The notes below the pieces were generated by a model, which ran no database searches, had not been told where the DNA came from, and saw nothing but the letters and a program-made list of their open reading frames with translations. The position numbers were made by a program, and so were the translations under genes. Below are positions 25,829-33,460 of a DNA stretch of 64,000 bases, piece after piece. The number at the start of each line of letters is the position of its first letter. Position 1 is the first letter of the stretch. Source of the DNA: DATMTS01 sp035564555 (GTDB lineage Bacteria; Actinomycetota; Actinomycetes; Actinomycetales; Microbacteriaceae); contig DATMTS010000065.1 in assembly GCA_035564555.1 (NCBI GenBank), forward strand, positions 5,800-69,799, read 5' to 3'.

Positions 25829-26281
25829 CTAAGTCAGCCAGCACTGATCGACCAAACCCGTGACGGGCATTGACGTGGTGCGCACTGTCTCGGTAAAAGC
25901 CCTCAATCGGCTGCTCGAGGCCGGATACTCCACGATCTTCCAGCCCACCGTCGAGAAGCCTTCGTTCTGCGCCTGTACTGCGCACGCCACCGTGCGGCCG
26001 GGGTCGACCTCGATCGTGAAACTGACCCGGGTGTGGTGCGCGTCGACGATGGTGTACGCCGTATCGGTCTCCAGCAGGTTGCCGCCGGTGCCGTCGAATC
26101 CGCCCCAGACGACCCAGGCGCCGAACACGACGACGAAGGCCGCCGCCACCGACCCGATCCACCACTTGTCGCGCCGGGAGCGACCCCGGGTGCGCCCATA
26201 GCGGGAAGCGAGCGCAGGGTCGTCGGCGGGCGGGGCCGTGGCCACTTCGGATGCCTCCTGATCGCGCACGGCGCCTCTCAT
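25829..26281 (-). CDS. DUF4307 membrane-anchored protein
   Basis: The 150-residue protein has a charged N-terminus, one membrane helix (residues about 41-62, WWIGSVAAAFVVVFGAWVVWGG) and an extracytoplasmic beta-rich domain containing TRVSFTIEVDPGRTVACAVQAQNEGF and GWKIVEYP, the DUF4307 signature. The family is restricted to actinobacteria and its role is unknown; it commonly lies beside greA and mca, as here. Divergent from mca with 63 bases between. Confidence 0.88.
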   Translation of the reverse strand: MRGAVRDQEASEVATAPPADDPALASRYGRTRGRSRRDKWWIGSVAAAFVVVFGAWVVWGGFDGTGGNLLETDTAYTIVDAHHTRVSFTIEVDPGRTVACAVQAQNEGFSTVGWKIVEYPASSSRLRAFTETVRTTSMPVTGLVDQCWLT

Positions 26282-26344
26282 TTCGAACCGATTAGTCTTG
26301 GATCAAGGTTACGGGCAAATTCTGAGCGAAAGCGGCGGCTACTG

Positions 26345-27226
26345 GTGACACGGCGACTGATGGCGGTGCACGCGCATCCGGATGACGAGTCGAGCAAAGG
26401 GGCGGCGACGTACGCGTATTACGTGAACGACGGCGCCGAGGTGATGGTCGTCAGCTGCACGGGAGGCGAGCGCGGCGACATCCTCAACGAGGAACTCGAG
26501 AACCGCGCGATGGCTGAGCGCGATCTGCCGGGCCTGCGTCGGCTCGAGATGGCGGCAGCACAAGCGGTGCTCGGAATCGAACACCGCTGGCTCGGTTACG
26601 TGGACTCGGGCATGCCGAGTGAAGACGGCTCGTTGCCGGTCAACTCGTTCGCCTCGATCCCGCTGGAGATCTCTGCCGAGCCGCTGGTGCGGCTGATCCG
26701 CGAGTTCAAGCCGCAGGTCCTCGTGACCTACGACGAGAACGGCGGCTACCCGCATCCCGATCACATCCGCTGCCACGACGTTTCGGTGGAGGCGTATCGG
26801 GCCGCCGGCGACCCCCACCGGTACCCGGATGCCGGGCCGGCGTGGCAGGTGCAGAAGCTCTATTACGACCGCATCTTCAATTACAAGCGGATGAGCAGCG
26901 TCTACGACCTACTGCGCGAGTCCGAACCGGACTCTCCGCTCATCGCCCAGTTCGAGGAGATGACGGGCTGGCTCAAACGGGAGGGCGAGGAGTCGCTGGC
27001 CACCACTCAGGTTCCCGCAGGAGAGTTCTTCGAACTGCGCGACGCGGCACTGCGTGCGCACGCGAGCCAGGTCGCCCCCGACAGTGCGTTCTTCTTCTGG
27101 CCGAACCACCTCCAGCAGCGGGCGTGGCCGTATGAGGACTACCAGCTCATCGACTCGAATGTCGATTCGACGCTTCCGGAGACCGACCTGTTCGCCGGGG
27201 TCGACGACGAACGGGAGCGGGCATGA
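26345..27226 (+). CDS. mca: mycothiol S-conjugate amidase
   Basis: Mca hydrolyses mycothiol-toxin conjugates, releasing a mercapturic acid that is exported; mycothiol is the thiol of actinobacteria. The 293-residue zinc enzyme has the metal motif HPDDE at 11-15 and HPDH at 137-140, plus SCTGGERGDILN and FFFWPNHLQQRAWPYEDYQL near the C-terminus. The last is typical of Mca rather than the paralogue MshB. GTG at 26345 is the likely start; a later ATG at 26360 would cut off only five residues. The stop overlaps the next small gene by four bases. Confidence 0.92.
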   Translation: MTRRLMAVHAHPDDESSKGAATYAYYVNDGAEVMVVSCTGGERGDILNEELENRAMAERDLPGLRRLEMAAAQAVLGIEHRWLGYVDSGMPSEDGSLPVNSFASIPLEISAEPLVRLIREFKPQVLVTYDENGGYPHPDHIRCHDVSVEAYRAAGDPHRYPDAGPAWQVQKLYYDRIFNYKRMSSVYDLLRESEPDSPLIAQFEEMTGWLKREGEESLATTQVPAGEFFELRDAALRAHASQVAPDSAFFFWPNHLQQRAWPYEDYQLIDSNVDSTLPETDLFAGVDDERERA

Positions 27227-27522
27227 TCGGCGACGCGGCGCTACGCCTGTCGGTCTCGGTGCACCAGCTCGTGGTATCGATGCAGTCTCCCGCACCCAAG
27301 GCGCCCCCGCCCGACAGCGTGACTCCGGGCGTGTGGGGATTCGTCGTCATCTTCTTGATCGCCGTGGTCGTGATCCTGCTGGTGATCGACATGACCAGGC
27401 GCATCCGGCGGGTGCGGTACCGTGCGGAGATCGCCGAGAAGCTCGACGCCGAAGAGGCCGCGTCCGGGCGCGGGGAACGCCCCACGCCCGACGGTTCGGG
27501 CACCGACGACCGCCGCGACTGA
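27223..27522 (+). CDS. small membrane protein coupled to mca
   Basis: The 99-residue protein has one strong membrane helix (residues about 41-61, FVVIFLIAVVVILLVIDM) and a basic-then-acidic cytoplasmic tail. ATG at 27223 overlaps the mca stop (ATGA), so it is translated with mca. Small one-helix proteins in this position are seen in several actinobacteria, and an anchoring or assembly role beside Mca is possible; nothing in the sequence proves it. The end of the gene runs into a 34-base tandem repeat. Confidence 0.75.
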   Translation: MIGDAALRLSVSVHQLVVSMQSPAPKAPPPDSVTPGVWGFVVIFLIAVVVILLVIDMTRRIRRVRYRAEIAEKLDAEEAASGRGERPTPDGSGTDDRRD

Positions 27523-27601
27523 CCCGGGTGCGGCCCCTGACGACCGCCGCGACTGAACCGGGTGCGGCCCCCGACGACCGCGGCGACTGACCCGGGTGAG
27601 G
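27505..27601. repeat. 34-bp tandem repeat, nearly three copies
   Basis: The unit begins GACGACCGC at 27505, 27539 and 27573, an exact 34-base period, with the last copy ending after about 29 bases. Copies differ at only a few positions (one C/A and one C/G change, and the tail). The first copy contains the stop codon of the small gene upstream; the remaining copies lie in the gap before the operator at 27629. Confidence 0.9.
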
Positions 27602-27628
27602 CTTCCCTCTCGTCGATGCAGGAGGGGC

Positions 27629-27644
27629 TTGACCGGTCGGTCAA
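27629..27644. promoter_or_regulatory. candidate TetR operator overlapping a -35 box
   Basis: TTGACCGG-TCGGTCAA is a 16-base near-palindrome (outer six bases on each side are exact). Its left half is also a good -35 hexamer (TTGACC); 17 bases on is CAGAAT at 27652-27657 as -10. A repressor bound here would block polymerase directly. The TetR encoded at 28132 in the same unit is the natural candidate. Confidence 0.6.
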
Positions 27645-27710
27645 TCAGGAGCAGAATTTAAATCGACCCCCGGAAGCGGGAGCCACCTTATTCAAGGAGG
27701 TTGGTTGTCG

Positions 27711-28064
27711 ATGAAGAAATGGACACGATGGCAAGACTGGGTCGCTGTCGCCGCCGGTCTGTACGCGGCGCTGTCGACGATCTGGGTCAAGCCGGCAGGC
27801 GCATCGATCGCGGTGATGATCGTGCTCGGCGTTCTGCTGATCATCTCCGGCCTGGTGAATCTGGCCTGGCCCGGACTGGTCGCCATGGAATGGGTGCAGG
27901 GCGTCTTGGGCGCACTGCTGTTCATCTCACCCTGGGTTGCGATGTACGCGACCGCGATGGGAGCGGCATGGACGTCGTGGATCTGCGGCATCATCGCCGT
28001 GATCGTCGCGCTGCTCGCTGTTCAGCCCAGCATGAAGACGCACCACAGGGCGATTCCGCACTGA
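27711..28064 (+). CDS. SPW repeat membrane protein
   Basis: The 117-residue protein has four membrane helices arranged as two similar halves, with the SPW motif in GALLFISPWVAMYAT and a related WVKPAG in the first half. SPW proteins are small membrane proteins of unknown function, often in stress-induced genes. ATG at 27711 follows AAGGAGG at 27694-27700; a TTG at 27705 is too close to it. The promoter carries a TetR-type operator, and a TetR gene follows, separated by a hairpin. Confidence 0.85.
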   Translation: MKKWTRWQDWVAVAAGLYAALSTIWVKPAGASIAVMIVLGVLLIISGLVNLAWPGLVAMEWVQGVLGALLFISPWVAMYATAMGAAWTSWICGIIAVIVALLAVQPSMKTHHRAIPH

Positions 28065-28079
28065 CGGTACGGCTTGACG

Positions 28080-28106
28080 GGGGACGGCGACGCATGCGCC
28101 GTCCCC
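28080..28106 (+). terminator. terminator or attenuator between SPW gene and TetR
   Basis: GGGGACGGCG at 28080-28089 and CGCCGTCCCC at 28097-28106 are exact reverse complements with a 7-base loop, then TCTT. It ends 25 bases before the TetR start, so it may reduce TetR expression relative to the membrane protein. Confidence 0.65.
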
Positions 28107-28131
28107 TCTTCGACTTGCAACGGGGCAGGCC

Positions 28132-28701
28132 ATGACCAAGACAGAGATCAGCGAGACACGGGCGCGCATCCTGGACGCCGCGGAACGGTTGTTCGCGGAA
28201 CGTGGCTTCGATGCCACGCCGACCGCGCAGATCGCGAAGGTGGCAGCGGTTCCCAAAGGGTTGCTGTTCTACTATTTTCCGGCCAAGTCGGATGTGCTGC
28301 GTGCCTTGGTGCGCGAACGTCTCGAGTTGGGGCCGATCGACACCGGAGCGTTGGTCTCCCCGGGCGACCCGGCGGGCTCGCTGATCAACCTGACCGGGCG
28401 CCTCGACGAGTTGCTGCGCGAATCCGAGGTGTTGCGAGTCATCCTGTGGCGGGAACAGCACACGCATCCTGACGTGACAGCGAACCTGGATGCCCATCGC
28501 AGCCGCCTGCAGCAACTCATCGAGCGGGTGCTGACCGCCAGCATCCCGAGACCGATCGTGCCGGAGCGACTGCGCGCTGCCGCGCAGGCCTGGGTGGCGA
28601 TCATCGGCTCGCGCGCGGCTTCGGCAGACACCGCGGCATTGCGCTCCATGGCACAACTGATCTGCGACGGCCTGACGGGTCAGCGTCCCGCGACGACCTG
28701 A
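28132..28701 (+). CDS. TetR family regulator, partner of the SPW protein
   Basis: The 189-residue protein shows a standard TetR DNA-binding domain: ARILDAAERLFAERGFDATP and AQIAKVAAVPKGLLFYYFPAKS. The C-terminal domain contains LREHSEV-like helices (LLRESEVLRVILWREQHTHP) without clear subfamily. It lies 67 bases after the SPW gene on the same strand; the palindrome at 27629-27644 upstream of both is the probable target, giving a negative feedback loop. Confidence 0.87.
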   Translation: MTKTEISETRARILDAAERLFAERGFDATPTAQIAKVAAVPKGLLFYYFPAKSDVLRALVRERLELGPIDTGALVSPGDPAGSLINLTGRLDELLRESEVLRVILWREQHTHPDVTANLDAHRSRLQQLIERVLTASIPRPIVPERLRAAAQAWVAIIGSRAASADTAALRSMAQLICDGLTGQRPATT

Positions 28702-28705
28702 GGCG

Positions 28706-29509
28706 CTAGCCGGCGTTGTAGGCGGGGGCGAGCGTGATCAGCAGAGTCGCCGCCCAATGGCACATGAACGCGAGCACCGTCAACGCGTGGAAGATCTCAT
28801 GGAACCCGAAGCGCCCGGGAAACGGGTTCGGCTTCTTGAAGCCGTATACCGCGGCACCGGCCGTGTAGAGCACGCCGCCGACCAGCACGAGCACCATCAT
28901 CGCCATGCTCGCCTGCACCAGCGGCACGATGTACATCAGCGCGGCATAGCCCAGCAGCAGATAGAGCGGAACATAGAGCCACCGCGGCGCGGTGATCCAG
29001 AACACCCGGAAGCCGATTCCCAGCAATGCGCCGCCCCAGACCAGGCAAAGCAGCAGCACGCCCTGCGAGGGCGGCAGCGCGAGCACCGCCAAAGGCGTGT
29101 AGGTGCCCGCTATCAGCAAGAAGATGTTCGCGTGGTCGATGCGTTTCAGCACGATCTTGGTTCGCGGCTTCCAGTCGAAGCGGTGGTAGAGCGCCGAGTT
29201 GCCGAACAACAGCATCGAGGTGAGCATGAAGACGGCGGACGCCCACTTCGCCGGTGCGCCATGGGCGAGGCTGATCAGAACGATGCCGGCCGCGATGGAA
29301 ACCGGGAAGGTGCCGGCGTGGATCCACCCCCGCCAGGTCGGCCTGACCTCGGCGGTCGGCGTGGAGGCATCCAGCAAGGGGATGTTGGGCAGCTCGGATC
29401 CGCGTTGTTCGTCGTCGGCGATGGCCGCGTCCGTCGCGTTCAGGGCCGCCGACGGCTGCTTGAGCAGCTCACCCAGGTCTGTGGGTTCGGATGCCTCGCC
29501 GTGGGTCAT
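28706..29509 (-). CDS. hemolysin III / TrhA family membrane protein
   Basis: The 267-residue protein has seven membrane helices and the PAQR-like conserved residues: SALYHRFDWK, RIDHANIFLLIAGTYTP and GFHEIFHALTVLAFMCHW, holding the Ser/His/Asp/His metal site. Family members include E. coli TrhA, tied to membrane energetics, and proteins first called hemolysin III; haemolytic activity should not be assumed. About 65 extra N-terminal residues are cytoplasmic and poorly conserved. It is convergent with the TetR gene (4 bases apart) and divergent from the prenyltransferase gene. Confidence 0.88.
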   Translation of the reverse strand: MTHGEASEPTDLGELLKQPSAALNATDAAIADDEQRGSELPNIPLLDASTPTAEVRPTWRGWIHAGTFPVSIAAGIVLISLAHGAPAKWASAVFMLTSMLLFGNSALYHRFDWKPRTKIVLKRIDHANIFLLIAGTYTPLAVLALPPSQGVLLLCLVWGGALLGIGFRVFWITAPRWLYVPLYLLLGYAALMYIVPLVQASMAMMVLVLVGGVLYTAGAAVYGFKKPNPFPGRFGFHEIFHALTVLAFMCHWAATLLITLAPAYNAG

Positions 29510-29592
29510 GTGGCAAGAATACGCGAGCTGGCACGTGGGCGGCCTGGGAGCGGCCGGGGGCGCACGGCGGTCGGCGCGCTAACGTAATCGGT

Positions 29593-30378
29593 GTGAACTT
29601 CCGCCGCGTACCCCTTGGTCGAGGCTTTCTCTACGGCCTCTATCAGAACCGATTGCGGCGCAGGCTCAATCGCGATGCACTGCCCCACCACGTGGCGATG
29701 ATCATCGACGGCAACCGACGCTGGGCCCGTCAACTCGGGCTCACCACCGTCGCCCACGGTCATCGCGCCGGTGCGGCGAAGATGCGCGAGTTCCTCGAGT
29801 GGTGCGACGGTCTCGGCATCCGCGTCGTGACGCTCTACCTGCTGTCGTCCGACAACCTCACGAACCGCGCAAGTGACGAGTTGTCCGACCTGATCGACAT
29901 CATCGCGGAACTTGCGGAGGGGCTGTCGCACTACCGCGATTGGCGGGTACAGCATGTGGGAACGACCGGTGGACTGCCGGAACCCCTTGTTGCCGCGCTG
30001 CGGGCCGCTGAGACCCGCACGAGCGCGAACGCCGGCCTGCATGTGAACCTCGCGGTCGGCTACGGCGGGCGCAAGGAGATCACCGACGCGATGCGCTCGA
30101 TCGTGGCCGAGCATCACGCCGAGGGGCGCAGTCTTGAGACGCTCGCGGAACGACTCACGCCCGATCTGATCGGCGCCCACCTCTACACCGGGGGACAACC
30201 CGATCCGGATCTCGTGATCCGAACCTCCGGCGAGCAGCGCTTGAGCGACTTCATGCTCTGGCAGAGCGCGCACAGCGAGTTCTACTTCGTCGAGGCGCTC
30301 GGACCGGACCTGCGCGAGGTCGACTTCCTGCGCGCGGTGCGCGACTACGGCCGTCGCAACCGGCGCTTCGGCGGCTGA
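29593..30378 (+). CDS. cis-prenyltransferase (UppS-like isoprenyl transferase)
   Basis: Condenses isopentenyl diphosphate onto an allylic diphosphate to give a cis-polyprenyl chain. The 261-residue protein has HVAMIIDGNRRWARQLGL with the catalytic Asp, GHRAGAAKMREFLEWC, and IRTSGEQRLSDFMLWQSAHS. The motif reads SDFMLWQSAHSEFYF, close to actinobacterial short-chain (Z-FPP-type) as well as decaprenyl synthases, so product length cannot be fixed. GTG at 29593 gives the normal length. A second, true uppS may lie elsewhere in the genome. Confidence 0.88.
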   Translation: MNFRRVPLGRGFLYGLYQNRLRRRLNRDALPHHVAMIIDGNRRWARQLGLTTVAHGHRAGAAKMREFLEWCDGLGIRVVTLYLLSSDNLTNRASDELSDLIDIIAELAEGLSHYRDWRVQHVGTTGGLPEPLVAALRAAETRTSANAGLHVNLAVGYGGRKEITDAMRSIVAEHHAEGRSLETLAERLTPDLIGAHLYTGGQPDPDLVIRTSGEQRLSDFMLWQSAHSEFYFVEALGPDLREVDFLRAVRDYGRRNRRFGG

Positions 30379-30438
30379 CCGTCTGCAGCACCGGCCGGCT
30401 CGGCAGCTGGTCTACGGCAGAATGGTGCAGGAGGTATC

Positions 30439-31554
30439 GTGACAACTCTTGAAGAGTTCGCTGAGGGGTTTCTGGAAGAGCCGGGCTACCTCGACTTCGG
30501 ACGCGTCGGGCCCATCTCGGCCACCGTGCTCGCCGAGACCCAAGGCCAGTCCGACATCCTGTCCCGCGCCCGATTCGGAAGTCTCGATGCCTTCGGCCGG
30601 GAAGACGAGCGGTTTCGGGATGCCGTCGCCTCGGTGATCGGGTTTCCCGCCGAACAGGTGGTGTTCCAGCCCAACACGAGCATGGGTCTGATGCATGCGA
30701 TGTTCGGGCTGACCGGGGGAGTGCTGCTCTCACCCGGCGAATTCCCGAGCGTGACGTACGCGGCGGCGCGCGCCGCCGAGGCGCTGCAGGTCGTGACGCC
30801 GATCTGGCTCAGCACCGATCACGGACGCGTCACCCCTGGTCAGGTGCGCGACCAGATCACGTCGTCGACCGCTGCGGTCGCGGTGAGCCTGGTGGATTCC
30901 CGCACGGGTTATCTGACCGACATCGACGGCATCCGCCAGGTGATCGGCGATCGGCTGCTGATCGTGGATGCCATCCAGGGTCTGGGGATCGTGGACGTGC
31001 CGTACGAGGTCGCCGACATCGTCGTCTCAGGAGGCCACAAGTGGACGAGGGCCGGGTGGGGAACCGGCTTCCTCGCGATGAGCGAGCGCGCTCTCGACAA
31101 CGTCACGCCTGTGATCAGCGGATCCACCGGCGCCGAGGTGAGCGAGCCGTTCGATGAGATCGTGCAGCCGAAGCACGACGTCGATGCATTCACCGTGAGC
31201 AACCCGGATCGCATCGCTGAGGCGCGGTTCGCGGCGGCTCTCGAGGAGGTCGCGCGAGTCGGTGTCGGTCGCATCCAGTCCGACGTGGCCGCCCGGGTCG
31301 ATGCCGTGATCGAGCTCGCGGACGAGTTCGCGATCGAGGTGGTCTCGTCGCGAGACGGGAGCGAGCGCGCGGGCATGGTGGTGATCGCGCCGCCGGCCGG
31401 TCGGCTCACCGGCCTCACGGCATCCTTGTTCAATCACGGCGTGACCGCGACGACCCGCGGTGGTGTCGTGCGTCTGTGCGTGCACGTCTCAACCGGCGAC
31501 GAGACGCTGCGGATGCTCCGGGCCGCGTTCACCTCGTTCGTCGGGGGGGTCTGA
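30439..31554 (+). CDS. aminotransferase class V-fold PLP protein
   Basis: The 371-residue protein has the class V fold: the substrate and PLP region VVFQPNTSMGLMHAMFGL, the Asp in LLIVDAIQGLGIVD that contacts the PLP ring, and the lysine motif VVSGGHKWTRAGWGTGF. It resembles cysteine desulfurase-like and kynureninase-like members but lacks the catalytic cysteine loop, so an aminotransferase or lyase role is more likely. GTG at 30439 follows CAGGAGG at 30428-30434. It stands alone; substrate unknown. Confidence 0.8.
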   Translation: MTTLEEFAEGFLEEPGYLDFGRVGPISATVLAETQGQSDILSRARFGSLDAFGREDERFRDAVASVIGFPAEQVVFQPNTSMGLMHAMFGLTGGVLLSPGEFPSVTYAAARAAEALQVVTPIWLSTDHGRVTPGQVRDQITSSTAAVAVSLVDSRTGYLTDIDGIRQVIGDRLLIVDAIQGLGIVDVPYEVADIVVSGGHKWTRAGWGTGFLAMSERALDNVTPVISGSTGAEVSEPFDEIVQPKHDVDAFTVSNPDRIAEARFAAALEEVARVGVGRIQSDVAARVDAVIELADEFAIEVVSSRDGSERAGMVVIAPPAGRLTGLTASLFNHGVTATTRGGVVRLCVHVSTGDETLRMLRAAFTSFVGGV

Positions 31555-31772
31555 CCGCCACGTCCCGCTTTCGTGTTCCGGGTCGCGCATGCCGCGAGGA
31601 GTTCACCGCGTTGTAACCCGTTCGCGGTGCGTGTCGATCCAGCGCAACGTGGGTACTGGTCATAGCGTCAGACATATCGGGCACGGCGCCCGATCGAGAC
31701 GGCCAGAACGTTCGTCTTGCGGACCACCGGCCGCCTTGTCGAGATGGATCCGCGAGCCGCAGGGCACGCGGG

Positions 31773-33158
31773 GTGGGAGTGGTTGTGGCCGCAACGCAGA
31801 CCCGTCACATTGGGAATCGAACCGAAGGGAATCCCGGCAGTACACCAGCAGACACGAATGAGAAGACGAGCGAACAGACCGAGCGTACCTATGTTCTGGA
31901 TACCTCGGTCTTGCTGTCTGACCCGCGCGCGCTGTTCCGATTCGCCGAGCACGCCGTCGTCATTCCGGTCGTGGTGATCGGCGAGCTGGAGGGCAAACGC
32001 AACGACCCCGAGATCGGGTACTTCGCCCGGCAGGCATTGCGCTTCCTCGATGACCTGCGGGTGCAGCACGAGCGACTCGACTTCCCGGTGCCGGTCGGCG
32101 ACGGCGGTTCGCTGCGCGTCGAGCTCAACCATTCGAACATGTCCGTGCTGCCGAGCGGATTGCAACTCGGCGACAACGATTCGCGCATCCTCGCGGTCGC
32201 GCAGAACCTCGCGAACGACGGGCTGAGCGTGACCGTCGTGTCAAAGGACCTTCCGCTGCGTGTGAAGGCGTCGTCGATCGGACTGCCCGCAGAGGAGTAC
32301 CGTGCCGAACTGGCGGTGGACTCCGGCTGGACAGGCACGGCCGAGCTCGACCTGGGATCCAACGACATGGCGACTCTCTACGAGCAGGAGAGCCTGGAGT
32401 CAGCGCTGGTCGACGACCTGCCGATCAACACCGGACTCGTGATCCATTCCGATCGCGGCTCCGCTCTCGGACGGGTCACCGGCGGTGGCGCCTTCAAGCT
32501 CGTGCGCGGCGACCGGGACGTCTTCGGAGTGCACGGGCGATCCGCCGAGCAGCGTCTCGCGATCGATCTGCTGCTCGATCCGGAGATCGGGATTCTGTCG
32601 CTCGGCGGCCGAGCAGGCACCGGCAAATCGGCGCTCGCATTGTGCGCCGGCCTCGAGGCGGTGCTGGAACGGCAGCAGCACAAGAAGATCATGGTGTTCC
32701 GGCCGCTTTACGCGGTCGGCGGGCAGGAACTCGGCTACCTGCCCGGGGACCAGGGCGAGAAGATGAACCCGTGGGGGCAAGCGGTGTTCGACACGCTCGG
32801 CGCCCTGGTTTCCCAAAACGTTCTCGATGAGGTGATGGATCGCGGCATCCTCGAGGTGCTGCCGCTCACACACATCCGAGGGCGGTCGTTGCACGATGCA
32901 TTCGTGATCGTCGATGAGGCGCAGTCGCTGGAACGCAATGTGCTGCTGACGGTGCTCAGCCGTATCGGCCAGAACTCCCGCGTCGTGCTCACGCACGATG
33001 TGGGGCAGCGTGACAATCTGCGCGTCGGCAGGCACGACGGCGTGGCTGCGGTGATCGAGACGCTCAAGGGGCATCCGCTGTTCGCCCATGTCACGCTCAC
33101 CCGCTCGGAGCGCAGCGCCATCGCGGCCCTCGTCACGGAGATGCTCGAACAGGGATAG
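31773..33158 (+). CDS. PIN-PhoH protein (PhoH2-type ATPase/RNase)
   Basis: A fusion of a PIN-type nuclease domain and a PhoH ATPase, known in mycobacteria as PhoH2 with RNA-unwinding and cleaving activity. The PIN domain (residues about 38-175) has TYVLDTSVLLSDP, VVVIGELEGKR and LGDNDSRILAVA with its acidic residues. The PhoH domain has Walker A GRAGTGKSALAL (K285) and Walker B AFVIVDEAQSLE. The GTG at 31773 is the first start in frame, but the first 35 residues look non-conserved, so a later start is possible. The 218-base gap before it carries only a 7-bp hairpin (31676-31694). Confidence 0.9.
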   Translation: MGVVVAATQTRHIGNRTEGNPGSTPADTNEKTSEQTERTYVLDTSVLLSDPRALFRFAEHAVVIPVVVIGELEGKRNDPEIGYFARQALRFLDDLRVQHERLDFPVPVGDGGSLRVELNHSNMSVLPSGLQLGDNDSRILAVAQNLANDGLSVTVVSKDLPLRVKASSIGLPAEEYRAELAVDSGWTGTAELDLGSNDMATLYEQESLESALVDDLPINTGLVIHSDRGSALGRVTGGGAFKLVRGDRDVFGVHGRSAEQRLAIDLLLDPEIGILSLGGRAGTGKSALALCAGLEAVLERQQHKKIMVFRPLYAVGGQELGYLPGDQGEKMNPWGQAVFDTLGALVSQNVLDEVMDRGILEVLPLTHIRGRSLHDAFVIVDEAQSLERNVLLTVLSRIGQNSRVVLTHDVGQRDNLRVGRHDGVAAVIETLKGHPLFAHVTLTRSERSAIAALVTEMLEQG

Positions 33159-33169
33159 CGCGCCCTCCG

Positions 33170-33202
33170 GGGCCGGGCGCTCCCGCCAGCGCCGCCCGGC
33201 CC
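33170..33202 (+). terminator. terminator-like hairpin after the PhoH gene
   Basis: A perfect 10-bp GC-only stem (33170-33179 with 33193-33202) with a 13-base loop, 12 bases after the stop codon. No T-run follows. Confidence 0.65.
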
Positions 33203-33210
33203 TGCCTCCC

Positions 33211-33249
33211 GCTCCCGGCGTTCGCTCCCGTCGTTTGCTCCCGTCGGCA
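33211..33249. repeat. 13-bp tandem repeat, three copies
   Basis: GCTCCCG recurs at 33211, 33224 and 33237 with an exact 13-base period; the six bases after each copy vary. Non-coding, between the PhoH terminator and the large palindrome. Confidence 0.7.
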
Positions 33250-33283
33250 TCCCCAGGCGGTGCTCCCTCGCCCATGCTGATCA

Positions 33284-33353
33284 CGACGGAACCACTTTTG
33301 TGCGATCGAACCTCGAATATTCGCGGTTCCGATGAACAATGGTGGTTCCGTCG
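33284..33353. repeat. 70-bp imperfect palindrome
   Basis: The outer 12 bases (CGACGGAACCAC at 33284-33295 and its exact complement at 33342-33353) frame an almost fully symmetrical interior centred on CGAATATTCG. Internal matches include TTGT with ACAA, ATCG with CGAT and AACC with GGTT, broken by a few mismatches. The interior is AT-richer than its surroundings. It is non-coding and lies 107 bases before the peptidase start. It may be a small mobile palindromic element, a cruciform or a structured RNA; no open frame is inside. The rest of the 302-base gap holds the hairpin and the 13-bp repeat listed separately. Confidence 0.85.
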
Positions 33354-33460
33354 AGGTCGCGGTCGGGGCGGGGTCGCACGCGAGGCAGGGTCCCGCGTGA
33401 GACCGGCGGGCTGTGCATAACGTCGGCGACGGCGAAGGCGCTCGCGATACCCTCGAGCGC

